Positions 1 through 9,473 are shown, numbered from the stretch's first letter. The stretch is DNA of 64,000 nt from Neptunomonas sp. (GCF_016744175.1 NZ_JADGEV010000014.1:11806-75805); one strand, 5' to 3'. The notes: generated from the sequence alone by a model not told the origin. Numbers and translations: made by a program.

Positions 1-1479
1 AGCACACTTGCCGTTGTTGACCTTAAAGCTGAAGATGGCCCACAAACAACACAAGTGATTGAAGCCAGTAAAGGTAACATCACCAACTTCCAAATGCTGC
101 TAGGTGGAAATGCTGTACTCATCGCCGATGATTTAGGAAAGGTATCGCAATGGTTTCTTATTCGAGACGAAGATACTGATTGGAAATTCACTAAGATTCG
201 TGAATTTAGTGGAGGCAACGCAGCCATTGTTGACCTTACCATCGAGCATCGCCGCAAAGGTTTCGCCTCTATTGATGAGCTAGGAACTCTGCGCTTGTTC
301 AATACAACAGCTGAACGCAACGCACTCACCGCAACGGTTATTGAAGGTGCTGCAGACAGTATCAGTTATGCTCCACGCTCAAATGCCATGTTTATCGAAA
401 AAGATGGGCAACTATCTTTACTAGAAATTCATAATGAGCACCCCGATGTTTCTTGGTCTGCGTTGTGGGATAAAGTCTGGTATGAAGGCTATGAAGAACC
501 AGAGTATATCTGGCAGTCATCTGCGGCCAACAATGACTTCGAACCTAAATATAGCTTAATGCCATTAGCTTTCGGTACGTTGAAAGCCGCTTTTTATGCC
601 ATGTTATTAGGTACGCCACTGGCCATTTGTGGTGCAATCTACACTGCTTACTTCATGATTCCTGCGATGCGTCGTAAGGTAAAACCTTTCATCGAATTAA
701 TGGAAGCATTACCTACTGTTATTCTCGGTTTCCTTGCAGGGTTATGGCTGGCGCCATTTATGGAGAACCAGCTAGCAGGCATCTTTGTCACCCTTCTTTT
801 CGTGCCTATCGCGATAGTTGTATTTGGCTTTGCCTGGGCACAAGTGCCTAACAAATACCGTTTCATGATTCCTGAGGGCTGGGATGCAGCGCTGCTTCTT
901 CCTGTCGTTATTCTAGCTACGCTGTTCAGCTTATCTGTATCAGATGGTATCGAAACCTTATTATTTGGTGGTGATATGCGCCTGTGGATGAGTAATGAGC
1001 TGGATATCTCATACGATCAACGTAACGCGCTCGTTGTTGGTATTGCCATGGGCTTTGCTGTCATTCCTACCATATTCTCGATTACTGAAGATGCTATCTT
1101 TGCGGTACCTAAGCACTTGAGCTACGGCTCATTGGCGTTGGGAGCTACACCATGGCAAACACTCACACGCGTTGTGCTACCAACAGCTAGTCCGGGGATC
1201 TTCTCCGCCTTGATGATAGGTATGGGGCGTGCAGTTGGTGAAACCATGATCGTATTAATGGCCACCGGCAACACCCCCATTATGGATATGAATATCTTTG
1301 AAGGGATGCGCACCTTAGCGGCCAACATTGCAGTAGAAGTACCGGAGTCAGAAGTGGGTAGCACTCATTACCGTATTTTGTTCCTCGCGGCCTTTGTTCT
1401 ATTCATGTTTACCTTTGTGGTCAATACATTGGCCGAGTTGGTACGACAACACTTACGTAAAAAATACGGTTCTCTGTAA
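1..1479 (+). CDS. pstC: Phosphate ABC transporter permease PstC, 5'-truncated by the window
   Basis: Inner-membrane permease subunit of the high-affinity phosphate importer PstSCAB. The frame is open back to base 1 with no stop, so the GTG at 55 used by the ORF track is internal and the true start lies upstream. The visible N-terminal ~170 residues look like a soluble beta-rich domain, as in the long PstC of gammaproteobacteria. Hydrophobic spans begin near AFGTLKAAFYAMLLG. The EAA coupling loop is SYGSLALGATPWQTLTRVVL, which docks the ATPase PstB. pstA follows after 27 bases, then pstB and phoU, so this is the pst operon; pstS and the promoter must be upstream of the window. PhoB control is expected from the family but cannot be seen here. 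Confidence 0.95.
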   Translation, partial: STLAVVDLKAEDGPQTTQVIEASKGNITNFQMLLGGNAVLIADDLGKVSQWFLIRDEDTDWKFTKIREFSGGNAAIVDLTIEHRRKGFASIDELGTLRLFNTTAERNALTATVIEGAADSISYAPRSNAMFIEKDGQLSLLEIHNEHPDVSWSALWDKVWYEGYEEPEYIWQSSAANNDFEPKYSLMPLAFGTLKAAFYAMLLGTPLAICGAIYTAYFMIPAMRRKVKPFIELMEALPTVILGFLAGLWLAPFMENQLAGIFVTLLFVPIAIVVFGFAWAQVPNKYRFMIPEGWDAALLLPVVILATLFSLSVSDGIETLLFGGDMRLWMSNELDISYDQRNALVVGIAMGFAVIPTIFSITEDAIFAVPKHLSYGSLALGATPWQTLTRVVLPTASPGIFSALMIGMGRAVGETMIVLMATGNTPIMDMNIFEGMRTLAANIAVEVPESEVGSTHYRILFLAAFVLFMFTFVVNTLAELVRQHLRKKYGSL

Positions 1480-1506
1480 CCCATTGATGATTAAGGATTA
1501 AAGACG

Positions 1507-3195
1507 ATGAGAGTCTCTTTTACAGAATGGACCAAATCCGGTTCACCATGGGTCTGGCTAAATGCAGGGGCTGTCGCCATCTGTGTGATTATGGTCGTAG
1601 GCCTGCTTTCCCTGATTGCTGTACGTGGCCTTGGGCACTTTTGGCCAGCAGACATCCAGCAAGCAACCTATTCTCTTAATGGCGAAAAAAGCCGTGTTAT
1701 CGGTGAGATTGTAGAGTCGGAACAAGTACCTGCTGAACAGCTACGTGATGCCGGTGTCATCGTTCCTGAAGGAACACTGATGATGCGCCGCGACCTAATG
1801 AAGATTGGTAACCGCGATGTTACCGGAACCGACTTTACCTGGGTCTTGGATGATAACTTATCTGATCGTAGTAACCCCGAAATGCTGTTCACCGCAGAGC
1901 GTCGTGAGTGGGGTAATTTTTATGGTTACCTGCGCGCGCTTAAGGAAGGCGACAAACTAGTTGGCCAGTATGATGGTTATGAAAAGACCCCTGAGTACGT
2001 GGCATTATGGGAAAGCGTTAAAGCCAGTATTGAACGTGCTCTGATCATACGTAAAGATATTTACCAGATTGAAAAACATGAAATTGGTTCCATCAACTAT
2101 GAGCTTGAGCGCCTGCGTTTAAAGCAACGTGCGCTTGAGTTAAAAGAGATTTCTGATCCGGCACCTTATGCAGAAATCGAAGCACGCAGGAAAGAGCTGA
2201 ATACTTCTTATGAAGGACTACAGCAAAGCTTGATTGACCTTTATACAGAGATCAACCGAGATACTATTATTGCCGAAGTATCTGATGGTCAACAGATTGA
2301 TATTGCTGTCGCTAAAATTGTTCGCGCATTTCGCCCGAATGATATGTCTGTCGGCGCTAAGCTAATTCACTATGCAGAAAAAATCAAAGAGTTCGTCTCA
2401 GATGATCCTCGTGAAGCCAACACAGAAGGCGGTATATTCCCTGCTATCTTTGGTACCGTGATGATGGTCGTTCTGATGTCAATACTGGTCACCCCGTTTG
2501 GTGTTATTGCAGCGGTTTATCTGCGTGAATATGCAAAGCAAGGCTTTACCACTCGTTTGATCCGCATCGCCGTTAACAACTTGGCGGGCGTTCCATCAAT
2601 CGTTTATGGTGTGTTTGGGCTAGGCTTCTTTGTTTACTTCTTAGGAGGAAACATCGACAGATTGTTTTACCCAGAAGCATTACCATCACCCACTTTTGGT
2701 ACAGGCGGTCTAATGTGGGCATCAATCACACTAGCACTATTGACGGTACCGGTTGTTATTGTTGCTACAGAAGAGGGATTATCACGAATCCCTCGTGCAG
2801 TACGTGAAGGTTCACTTGCACTAGGCGCTACCAAAGCAGAAACCTTGTGGAAAGTTGTCTTACCTATGGCCAGCCCAGCCATGATGACGGGCGTTATCTT
2901 GGCTATTGCACGTGCCGCAGGAGAGGTAGCTCCGCTGATGTTAGTCGGGGTAGTTAAATTGGCACCGAGCCTACCGCTTGATGCTAACTACCCGTTCTTG
3001 CATTTGGATCAGAAATTTATGCACTTGGGCTTCCATATCTATGATGTTGGTTTCCAAAGCCCAAATGTAGAAGCAGCACGCCCGTTGGTCTATGCAACAG
3101 CTCTGCTTCTGGTTGCGGTTATTGCACTACTGAATATTTCAGCAGTACAAATTCGTAACCACCTACGTGAAAAGTATAAATCGCTAGAAATGTAA
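1507..3195 (+). CDS. pstA: Phosphate ABC transporter permease PstA, extended form
   Basis: Second permease subunit of the Pst phosphate importer. At 562 residues it is nearly twice the classical ~300-residue PstA. After a first membrane span (about residues 18-42) comes a large soluble insert of some 250 residues. Part of it (about 180-250) is charged and heptad-like, suggesting a coiled coil. The transport domain follows from about residue 315, with the EAA loop REGSLALGATKAETLWKVVL near residue 435. The extended form is known in Pseudomonas and relatives; the function of the insert is not established. It sits 27 bases after pstC and 33 bases before pstB, so it is almost certainly co-transcribed. 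Confidence 0.95.
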   Translation: MRVSFTEWTKSGSPWVWLNAGAVAICVIMVVGLLSLIAVRGLGHFWPADIQQATYSLNGEKSRVIGEIVESEQVPAEQLRDAGVIVPEGTLMMRRDLMKIGNRDVTGTDFTWVLDDNLSDRSNPEMLFTAERREWGNFYGYLRALKEGDKLVGQYDGYEKTPEYVALWESVKASIERALIIRKDIYQIEKHEIGSINYELERLRLKQRALELKEISDPAPYAEIEARRKELNTSYEGLQQSLIDLYTEINRDTIIAEVSDGQQIDIAVAKIVRAFRPNDMSVGAKLIHYAEKIKEFVSDDPREANTEGGIFPAIFGTVMMVVLMSILVTPFGVIAAVYLREYAKQGFTTRLIRIAVNNLAGVPSIVYGVFGLGFFVYFLGGNIDRLFYPEALPSPTFGTGGLMWASITLALLTVPVVIVATEEGLSRIPRAVREGSLALGATKAETLWKVVLPMASPAMMTGVILAIARAAGEVAPLMLVGVVKLAPSLPLDANYPFLHLDQKFMHLGFHIYDVGFQSPNVEAARPLVYATALLLVAVIALLNISAVQIRNHLREKYKSLEM

Positions 3196-3228
3196 CGCTG
3201 TATAACGAATAACTTTGAGAAGGTTAGA

Positions 3229-4068
3229 ATGAAAATGACAACTAACGCTAAAACACATGGTATCGATATCTCATCGTTGCAGCGTGAAGCCAGAACTTTA
3301 GATCTGGATACCGAAACAACGACGCTTAAGGTAAGGGATCTACGCTTAACTTATGGCGATAAAGAAGCACTCCATGGCATTAACATGGACATCCCCAAAA
3401 AGCGTGTCACCGCTTTCATCGGACCCTCCGGTTGTGGTAAATCAACGTTGTTACGCTGCTTTAACCGTATGAATGACTTGGTAGATGGATGCAATATCAC
3501 GGGCCAGATTCTACTTGACGACAACAACATCTTTGATCGCACAGTAGATGTTGCTGACTTACGCCGCCGTGTTGGCATGGTTTTCCAGAAACCCAATCCA
3601 TTCCCAAAATCGATTTATGAGAACGTTGCATACGGCTTACGTATTCAAGGCATTAAAAAGAAACGTGACATAGACGAAACAGTAGAGTGGGCACTAAGAT
3701 CTGCTGCTTTGTGGGATGAAGTTAAAGACCGTCTACATGAAAGCGCGCTAGGTATGTCCGGTGGACAACAACAACGTTTGGTTATTGCTCGAACGATCGC
3801 CGTAAAGCCAGAAGTATTACTTCTAGATGAGCCGGCATCAGCATTGGACCCTATCTCCACATTGAAAATTGAAGAACTAATTCATGAACTGAAAAACGAT
3901 TTCACTATCGTTATTGTGACACACAACATGCAACAGGCCGCGCGCGTGTCAGACTATACTGCTTTCATGTATATGGGTGACCTTATTGAATTTGGCGTGA
4001 CTGATACTCTCTTTACCAACCCAGAAAAGAAGCAGACCGAAGACTACATTACTGGCCGTTACGGTTAA
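3229..4068 (+). CDS. pstB: Phosphate ABC transporter ATP-binding protein PstB
   Basis: Cytoplasmic ATPase that powers PstCA. It has Walker [11 protein letters not shown]-loop VFQKPNPFP (the PNPFP stretch is typical of PstB), signature MSGGQQQR, Walker [13 protein letters not shown] and the switch histidine in IVTHNMQQA. Length 279 is slightly longer than E. coli PstB because of an N-terminal leader of about 30 residues before [10 protein letters not shown]. The ATG at 3229 is preceded by GAGAAGG. It lies between pstA and phoU in the pst operon. The family also transmits phosphate status to PhoR together with PhoU. Confidence 0.97.
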   Translation: MKMTTNAKTHGIDISSLQREARTLDLDTETTTLKVRDLRLTYGDKEALHGINMDIPKKRVTAFIGPSGCGKSTLLRCFNRMNDLVDGCNITGQILLDDNNIFDRTVDVADLRRRVGMVFQKPNPFPKSIYENVAYGLRIQGIKKKRDIDETVEWALRSAALWDEVKDRLHESALGMSGGQQQRLVIARTIAVKPEVLLLDEPASALDPISTLKIEELIHELKNDFTIVIVTHNMQQAARVSDYTAFMYMGDLIEFGVTDTLFTNPEKKQTEDYITGRYG

Positions 4069-4126
4069 TAAAAAACATATATACTTTTCGTTTGTGAATC
4101 ATTAATAAGGACGGAGTACCGTTACC

Positions 4127-4870
4127 GTGGAACTCACTAAAGATACCTATTCGACCCATATTTCTCAGCAGTTCAATAATGAACTCGAGCAAATCCGCAC
4201 CGAACTTCTCACTATGGGCGGCATAGTCGAGCGCCAGGTGCACGATGCAGTGGAAGCACTATTAACCGGCGATGCCGAATTAGCAGAGCGCTCACGTCGC
4301 GTTGATAAACAAACCAATGATATGGAGCTGATGATCGATGAGCGCTGTACCACCATCATCGCTAAACGTCAGCCTGCAGCAAGTGACCTACGCTTAATCG
4401 TTGCCATATCCAAAGCCGTTAATGATCTTGAGCGGATGGGTGATGAAGCCAGCCGCATTTGCCGTCATGCTATCGAGTTAGTAGAAGATGGTGAATCGCA
4501 GCGTGGTTATCAAGAAGTACGTCATATAGGCAACTTAGTACGCTCTATGGTAAAAGATGTATTAACAGCCTTTGCACGTAACGATACAGAGCTTGCTTAT
4601 CATGTTGCTAAGCAGGATAAAGCCGTTGACCAAGAATATCGTACAGCAATGCGCTCTTTAATGACGTATATGATGGAAGACTCACGAGCAATCTCCAGTT
4701 GTTTGAATGTCATTTGGGTATTGCGCAGCTTAGAGCGTATTGGCGATCACTCTCGCAATATGGCTGAACACCTCATTTATCTTGTGAGTGGCACCGACGT
4801 TCGTCACCAACCACTTTCAAAGATTAAGCAAACAGCAGGAATCAGCGAGCCTGAAGAACCAAAAGCGTAA
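4127..4870 (+). CDS. phoU: Phosphate signalling regulator PhoU
   Basis: Cytoplasmic helical-bundle protein that couples Pst transporter activity to inhibition of the sensor kinase PhoR. Two PhoU repeats are visible, each with the acidic/Arg metal-site pattern (RRVDKQTNDMELMIDER in the first, AKQDKAVDQEYR in the second, then LERIGDHSRNMAEH). Length 247 is normal. The start is GTG at 4127, supported by AAGGACGGAG upstream. It closes the pst operon and is followed by a rho-independent terminator at 4891. Its partner kinase phoR lies about 5 kb downstream on the same strand. Confidence 0.96.
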   Translation: MELTKDTYSTHISQQFNNELEQIRTELLTMGGIVERQVHDAVEALLTGDAELAERSRRVDKQTNDMELMIDERCTTIIAKRQPAASDLRLIVAISKAVNDLERMGDEASRICRHAIELVEDGESQRGYQEVRHIGNLVRSMVKDVLTAFARNDTELAYHVAKQDKAVDQEYRTAMRSLMTYMMEDSRAISSCLNVIWVLRSLERIGDHSRNMAEHLIYLVSGTDVRHQPLSKIKQTAGISEPEEPKA

Positions 4871-4890
4871 TCTTATATAAGTGATACTTA

Positions 4891-4913
4891 AAACAGCCTC
4901 TATGGCTGTTTTT
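4891..4913 (+). terminator. Rho-independent terminator after phoU
   Basis: Perfect stem AAACAGCC / GGCTGTTT with a five-base loop, running into a short T tract. It lies 20 bases after the phoU stop and ends the pst operon. Confidence 0.85.
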
Positions 4914-5004
4914 GGGCCTATAGCAAAACAACGAAAACGACATATCGCAAAAGTTTTACCCTGACTAGCCGCTAACCTTATTATAAGAACAAGTGGTATT
5001 ACTC

Positions 5005-6531
5005 ATGTCTAACGCAGCGAAAAACCAATATATCGTTTATGGCGATCTTAACTGTCCATATAGCTACGCTTTGCACGAACGCCTGAAAGCACTCAACCTC
5101 CTCGACAAAGTCGACTATCGCTTAGTCGAACACGCTCAAGATATCGGTTTGTATGGGAATACTCCCGATATGCTTGCCGAACTTGCCAGTGATGTCTTTT
5201 CAGTGCGTAGCTACGCGAGTGAGATCCCCATTGCTTTACCCCCAGAGCGCCCAGATAGTCGCTTCGCTATTTTATGTGTTATCGCCGCCGCTCAAATCGA
5301 TACCCATAAAGCGATTACTTTTAGAGAACTTTTTTATAAAGCGATGTGGGTAGAAGGGCAGGATATTGCGAGTCCAACTGTCATTTATGATTGTTTAGAA
5401 GCCGCCGGATTACCGACAGAACTATCAGTTGATATGGATACTGAAGAAATCCTAGAAGATTGGCAAGAAGACTGGGAAAGAAGTCATACTGGTTCACGTG
5501 TGCCGGTTATTCTTTCACCGGATAATCGCAAATTAGTTGGCCTTGCATCGGTTAGTGAGATTAGTTCTTTTTTTGATGGAGAAGATAACAAAGTCGAATA
5601 CGATTCACGAGAGATGTGTAAGTACTCAGAACATCATACGATTGCCGTTTTTGCGAGCGAAGGTCTAACACCGGTATGGCAACTGATTGATGCATTACGC
5701 AGCGACTATAATATTCTACTTCCAGCCACATTAAGTGACCTTAAACAACAATTAAACTCAGTCGAGCAAACCCCTGATTTAGTATTAATACATGCGACAG
5801 ACGACTGGCTGAATAATCTGTTGCTTTGCCAACGCCTGATCCAAAAAATTAATAATGCCTTTGTCCCTATTGCGATAGTCGGCGCAGAAAATGATGATAA
5901 ACAAGAACTCCAAGCCTATGCACATGGAGCCTCGGACTATCTCGTACAAGATCGCGCTGCGGGTATCCTTCGTGCCCGAATCAGCATGATGCTAGAACTA
6001 AAACGATCACGCGACTTTCTTGAACGATCAGCTCGTATTGACGGCTTAACCGGAGTCAATAATAGACGTGAATTTGAAAAAAGCTTAGAAATGGAATGGC
6101 GCCGCAGTGCTCGTACTCGTCAACCTATCTCTCTTATCATGCTAGATGTTGACCATTTCAAAGCATTTAATGATCGTTATGGCCACTTAGCCGGAGACAG
6201 CTGTTTACGGCGTATTGCTGGCGTGATGCAAACAACGGTTAACCGCTCCCACGATGCTGTATGCCGTTATGGCGGAGAAGAGTTCGCTATTCTTTTACCT
6301 GATACAGACAAAAATGGTGCTAAACGTGTAGCACAAGCTATTCGTGACCAAATCATGTTATTAGGCATTGCCCACGATCGCTCATCAACAGGATTAGTTG
6401 TTACTGTTAGCCAAGGCGTAGCTACTTTAATACCTTCCAGCAGCAACAGCCCTCATGAGCTTGTTGAGTATGCAGACCAAGCACTTTATAAAGCAAAAGA
6501 TAGCCAACGGAACTGTGTAGTAGCTGCTTAA
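5005..6531 (+). CDS. Diguanylate cyclase with N-terminal DsbA/HCCA-isomerase-like domain
   Basis: Predicted cytoplasmic c-di-GMP synthase with unusual architecture. Residues about 5-205 resemble the DsbA/2-hydroxychromene-2-carboxylate isomerase thioredoxin fold (DLNCPYSYALHERL near the N-terminus; SRVPVILSP resembling the cis-Pro region). The CxxC is reduced to a single Cys17 followed by PYS, so disulfide chemistry is doubtful and a glutathione- or ligand-binding role is possible. Residues about 215-330 resemble a degenerate receiver domain. The C-terminus is a full GGDEF domain with GGEEF at 423-427 and an intact RxxD inhibitory site (RSHD) just before it, so it should be active and feedback-inhibited. 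ATG at 5005 is preferred over the GTG at 4993 because of the better-spaced AAGTGG. The stop overlaps the convergent DUF1415 gene. Confidence 0.85.
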   Translation: MSNAAKNQYIVYGDLNCPYSYALHERLKALNLLDKVDYRLVEHAQDIGLYGNTPDMLAELASDVFSVRSYASEIPIALPPERPDSRFAILCVIAAAQIDTHKAITFRELFYKAMWVEGQDIASPTVIYDCLEAAGLPTELSVDMDTEEILEDWQEDWERSHTGSRVPVILSPDNRKLVGLASVSEISSFFDGEDNKVEYDSREMCKYSEHHTIAVFASEGLTPVWQLIDALRSDYNILLPATLSDLKQQLNSVEQTPDLVLIHATDDWLNNLLLCQRLIQKINNAFVPIAIVGAENDDKQELQAYAHGASDYLVQDRAAGILRARISMMLELKRSRDFLERSARIDGLTGVNNRREFEKSLEMEWRRSARTRQPISLIMLDVDHFKAFNDRYGHLAGDSCLRRIAGVMQTTVNRSHDAVCRYGGEEFAILLPDTDKNGAKRVAQAIRDQIMLLGIAHDRSSTGLVVTVSQGVATLIPSSSNSPHELVEYADQALYKAKDSQRNCVVAA

Positions 6532-7109
6532 TCAATAAAATCTTCAAAGGGCGGAAAGCGCTTTATAAGGCCTTCACGCCCCATATCTTGTAGCAACTTA
6601 ATATTACGCTCAGGAATCTCTTCCGGATTCTTATAATGCATCAGTACACGACTCATTTGACCTTCGCGGATAATATGCACCATTGGAAACGGAGACCGGT
6701 TCGTCCAATGGCTCAAGTCTTCTGGAGCTACTCCAGCAAACACGTATGCTGGATGAAAACTCGCTAGTTGAAACACTCCTGATAACCCGGCCTTATCTAA
6801 CAGTTTCTCGAATTGGGCCAGCAGGTCAAGATAGTCATAAAAATCAGTTAGCCCTTGCGGCATAATTAGCAAGGTTGTCGCAATAACCTTCTCATCCGTA
6901 TCTTGAATTAAATTAAGCTCTTTCAGAAAATCGCTAGAAAGTGCCTCGACAGTCTGCGCCTCACAAACCGCATAACGCAGAGTATCATGCCGTACTACGG
7001 GCGAAGCAAAAGGGCATAAGTTCAGGCCAACCACGATAGCCTCGACCCAGTCACGGCTTATACTGATAATCTCTTCACGTTTATATTCAACACTTGTGTT
7101 ATTTTTCAT
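6528..7109 (-). CDS. DUF1415 family protein
   Basis: Conserved protein of unknown function, 193 residues. The N-terminal VEAIVVGLNLCPFASPV and the central FHPAYVFAGVAPEDLSHWTNRSPFPMVHIIR stretch are the family hallmarks I recognise for DUF1415. No signal peptide or membrane span is evident, so it is probably cytoplasmic. Cys and His residues in conserved positions could suggest a metal or redox site, but this is inference. It converges on the diguanylate cyclase gene, the two stop codons sharing a TTAA, and stands alone on its strand. Confidence 0.8.
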   Translation of the reverse strand: MKNNTSVEYKREEIISISRDWVEAIVVGLNLCPFASPVVRHDTLRYAVCEAQTVEALSSDFLKELNLIQDTDEKVIATTLLIMPQGLTDFYDYLDLLAQFEKLLDKAGLSGVFQLASFHPAYVFAGVAPEDLSHWTNRSPFPMVHIIREGQMSRVLMHYKNPEEIPERNIKLLQDMGREGLIKRFPPFEDFID

Positions 7110-7207
7110 AGCAGCATCCTAATCCAAACAGCGTCAATGAACCAGCCAGATATACTGTTTGTGGACAGATAAGGTAGAATGTAGCCCGGCTAAATAAGGA
7201 AGACACT

Positions 7208-7753
7208 GTGCCTATTCCCTCAGCTCTGACCTCCATGAACTTTGATGTTCGCTGGACCGGCTTGCGACGTGTCACACGTTTGCATGCTCCACTGTGCTGG
7301 CAACGCTGGCTAACCGACCGTGCATCGTTAACTCAACACTTAATCAATGCCAGCAACGGCAAGTTTCAAGTACAAGTCGTTCGCCAAGGCTGGGCCCGCC
7401 CTACCCGTTCTGAAGCCTTAACACTAGGCATCCCCATCCGCCAACTAGCACTCATTCGTGAGGTGCATTTGCTAGGCAATGATCAGATATGGGTTTATGC
7501 ACGCTCAATCATTCCAGCATCAACAATGACAGGTTGTGAGCGCCAGCTCAGCCATGTAGGAAACCGTTCACTGGGAAGTATCTTGTTTAGTGACCCGACA
7601 ATGCGACGTGGCCCATTACAGATTTCGCGCTTACGCTTATCTAATCAACAAACCGTATGGGCGCGCCGTTCCAAGTTCTTCCTCTCAGGAAAGCCTCTCT
7701 TGGTTTGCGAAGTTTTTCTCCCGGCACTTGAGCAGGTACACTACACTCCATAA
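7208..7753 (+). CDS. ubiC: Chorismate pyruvate-lyase UbiC
   Basis: Cytoplasmic enzyme converting chorismate to 4-hydroxybenzoate plus pyruvate, the first committed step of ubiquinone synthesis. The 181-residue product carries family features: an Arg-rich N-terminal region, REVHLLGNDQIWVYARSIIP in the middle, NRSLGSILFSDP, and a C-terminal RRSKFFLSGKPLLVCEVFLP. The start is GTG at 7208 with AAGGA upstream. ubiA follows after 23 bases, giving the usual ubiCA operon. Confidence 0.92.
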   Translation: MPIPSALTSMNFDVRWTGLRRVTRLHAPLCWQRWLTDRASLTQHLINASNGKFQVQVVRQGWARPTRSEALTLGIPIRQLALIREVHLLGNDQIWVYARSIIPASTMTGCERQLSHVGNRSLGSILFSDPTMRRGPLQISRLRLSNQQTVWARRSKFFLSGKPLLVCEVFLPALEQVHYTP

Positions 7754-7776
7754 CTCAATTTACCGATACCAAACCG

Positions 7777-8667
7777 ATGTCAGACACCACACAAAACTCT
7801 GCTTTATCCCTTCGAGATCGCTTTTCGATCTATATTGATCTAACAAGGTTTGACCGGCCCATTGGTACCTACCTGCTTCTTTGGCCAACGCTTTGCGCAT
7901 TATGGATAGCCTCTGAAGGTATTCCGGATACAAAGTTAATCATTATTTTTGTATTAGGTGTATTCCTCACCCGTTCAGCAGGATGTGTTATCAATGACTT
8001 TGCTGATAGAAAAATAGATGCTCATGTGAAGCGAACATCACAACGGCCACTTGCAACTGGGCGCATTAGCAGTAAGGAAGCACTCACTCTCTTTGCAGCA
8101 CTTATGTTATTTGCCTTCGGTCTTGTACTGTTTACTAATAAAATGACTATTCTGATGTCATTTGGAGGCCTATTTTTAGCCTCACTTTACCCCTTCATGA
8201 AGCGCCATACTCACTTGCCCCAAGTAGCGCTAGGTGCTGCCTTTGGCTGGGCAATTCCTATGGCTTTCACCGCAGTAAACGAGTCGATACCTACCATTGC
8301 ATGGCTAATTTACATGGCCAAGATATTATGGACTGTTGCTTACGATACAATGTATGCCATGGTCGACCGCGATGATGATTTAAAGATCGGAGTTAAGTCG
8401 ACAGCAATTTTATTTGGAGATCAAGACAAGATAATTGTGGGTGCTTTACAGCTGCTTACAATAAGTATTTTTCTTATCATAGGGCTTCAACTTAGCTTTA
8501 ACTGGCCCTTCTATGCAGGCTTAGCCATAGCAGCCATGCTCTTTGTCTATCAGCAGTTTTTAATTAAAAACCGAGACCGAGATGCCTGTTTTAAAGCCTT
8601 TCTCAATAACCATTATGCTGGATTAGCGATTTTTGTAGGTGTTTTTCTGCACTATATAGCCTTTTAA
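7777..8667 (+). CDS. ubiA: 4-hydroxybenzoate polyprenyltransferase UbiA
   Basis: Integral membrane prenyltransferase that attaches the isoprenoid tail to 4-hydroxybenzoate in ubiquinone synthesis. Both Asp-rich, Mg-binding motifs are present: NDFADRKIDAHV near residue 72 and YDTMYAMVDRDDDLKIG near residue 190. The rest is hydrophobic, with about eight to nine spans. Length 296 is typical. It follows ubiC closely; the upstream Shine-Dalgarno is weak, which suggests translational coupling. Confidence 0.96.
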   Translation: MSDTTQNSALSLRDRFSIYIDLTRFDRPIGTYLLLWPTLCALWIASEGIPDTKLIIIFVLGVFLTRSAGCVINDFADRKIDAHVKRTSQRPLATGRISSKEALTLFAALMLFAFGLVLFTNKMTILMSFGGLFLASLYPFMKRHTHLPQVALGAAFGWAIPMAFTAVNESIPTIAWLIYMAKILWTVAYDTMYAMVDRDDDLKIGVKSTAILFGDQDKIIVGALQLLTISIFLIIGLQLSFNWPFYAGLAIAAMLFVYQQFLIKNRDRDACFKAFLNNHYAGLAIFVGVFLHYIAF

Positions 8668-8674
8668 TATCGAC

Positions 8675-8692
8675 ATGTAACATTTATGTCAT
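8675..8692 (+). promoter_or_regulatory. Pho box upstream of phoB
   Basis: Direct repeat ATGTAAC-ATTT-ATGTCAT, two heptamers spaced by four bases, matching the PhoB site pattern CTGTCAT-N4-CTGTCAY. A plausible -10 (TAATAC, 8705-8710) lies 12 bases downstream, the spacing expected when PhoB replaces the -35 element. This implies positive autoregulation of phoBR. Confidence 0.75.
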
Positions 8693-8743
8693 ATAAAAGC
8701 AGTGTAATACTCCCGACATATTTTATGCGTAGGGACGGTTAAC

Positions 8744-9439
8744 ATGTCTACCAGTAAACAAGTTCTAATTGTTGATGATGAAGCACCCATTCGTGAAATG
8801 ATTGCCGTAGCACTAGAAATGGCAGGATATACTTGCAGTGAAGCAGACAATGCGCAAACAGCACATGCCATGATTGTTGATCAACAGCCTGACATGATAT
8901 TGCTTGATTGGATGATGCCTAATATGAGCGGTATTGAACTAGCAAGGCGCTTGCGAAAAGATGAAACAACCTCTGATATTCCCATCATTATGCTGACAGC
9001 CAAAGGTGAGGAAGAAAATAAAATAAAGGGGCTAGAAGCAGGTGTAGATGATTACATCACTAAACCCTTTTCTCCTCGTGAATTAGTTGCCCGCCTAAAA
9101 GCCGTATTAAGGCGTGCAACTCCCAAAGGAATCGAAGACCCTGTATCTGTCGACGGGTTAACACTTGACCCAGTTTCACATCGCGTTACATCTAATGAAA
9201 GCCCCGTTGACCTTGGTCCAACTGAGTTCCGTTTATTGCAATTTTTTATGACTCACCAAGACCGTGCATACTCACGTGGACAATTATTAGATATGGTATG
9301 GGGAGGTAACGTTTATGTTGAAGAACGAACAGTCGATGTACATATTCGCCGTTTGCGTAAAGCATTAGGCAGCCAACATGATTATTTAGTACAAACTGTC
9401 AGAGGAACAGGTTATCGTTTCTCGATAAAAATAGCCTAA
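8744..9439 (+). CDS. phoB: Phosphate regulon response regulator PhoB
   Basis: Transcription activator of the phosphate-starvation response. The N-terminal receiver domain has the acidic pair DD at 11-12, phospho-acceptor Asp55 (MILLDW) and Lys in TAKGEEE. The C-terminal OmpR/PhoB winged helix (about 130-230) includes LGPTEFRLLQFFM and VYVEERTVDVHIRRLRKAL. Length 231 matches PhoB. It is followed by phoR after 34 bases and preceded by a Pho box. The pst-phoU operon it should control lies upstream on the same strand. Confidence 0.95.
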   Translation: MSTSKQVLIVDDEAPIREMIAVALEMAGYTCSEADNAQTAHAMIVDQQPDMILLDWMMPNMSGIELARRLRKDETTSDIPIIMLTAKGEEENKIKGLEAGVDDYITKPFSPRELVARLKAVLRRATPKGIEDPVSVDGLTLDPVSHRVTSNESPVDLGPTEFRLLQFFMTHQDRAYSRGQLLDMVWGGNVYVEERTVDVHIRRLRKALGSQHDYLVQTVRGTGYRFSIKIA

Positions 9440-9473
9440 TATGCTGTTCATTCGATAGAGTTCGACTAACTTT

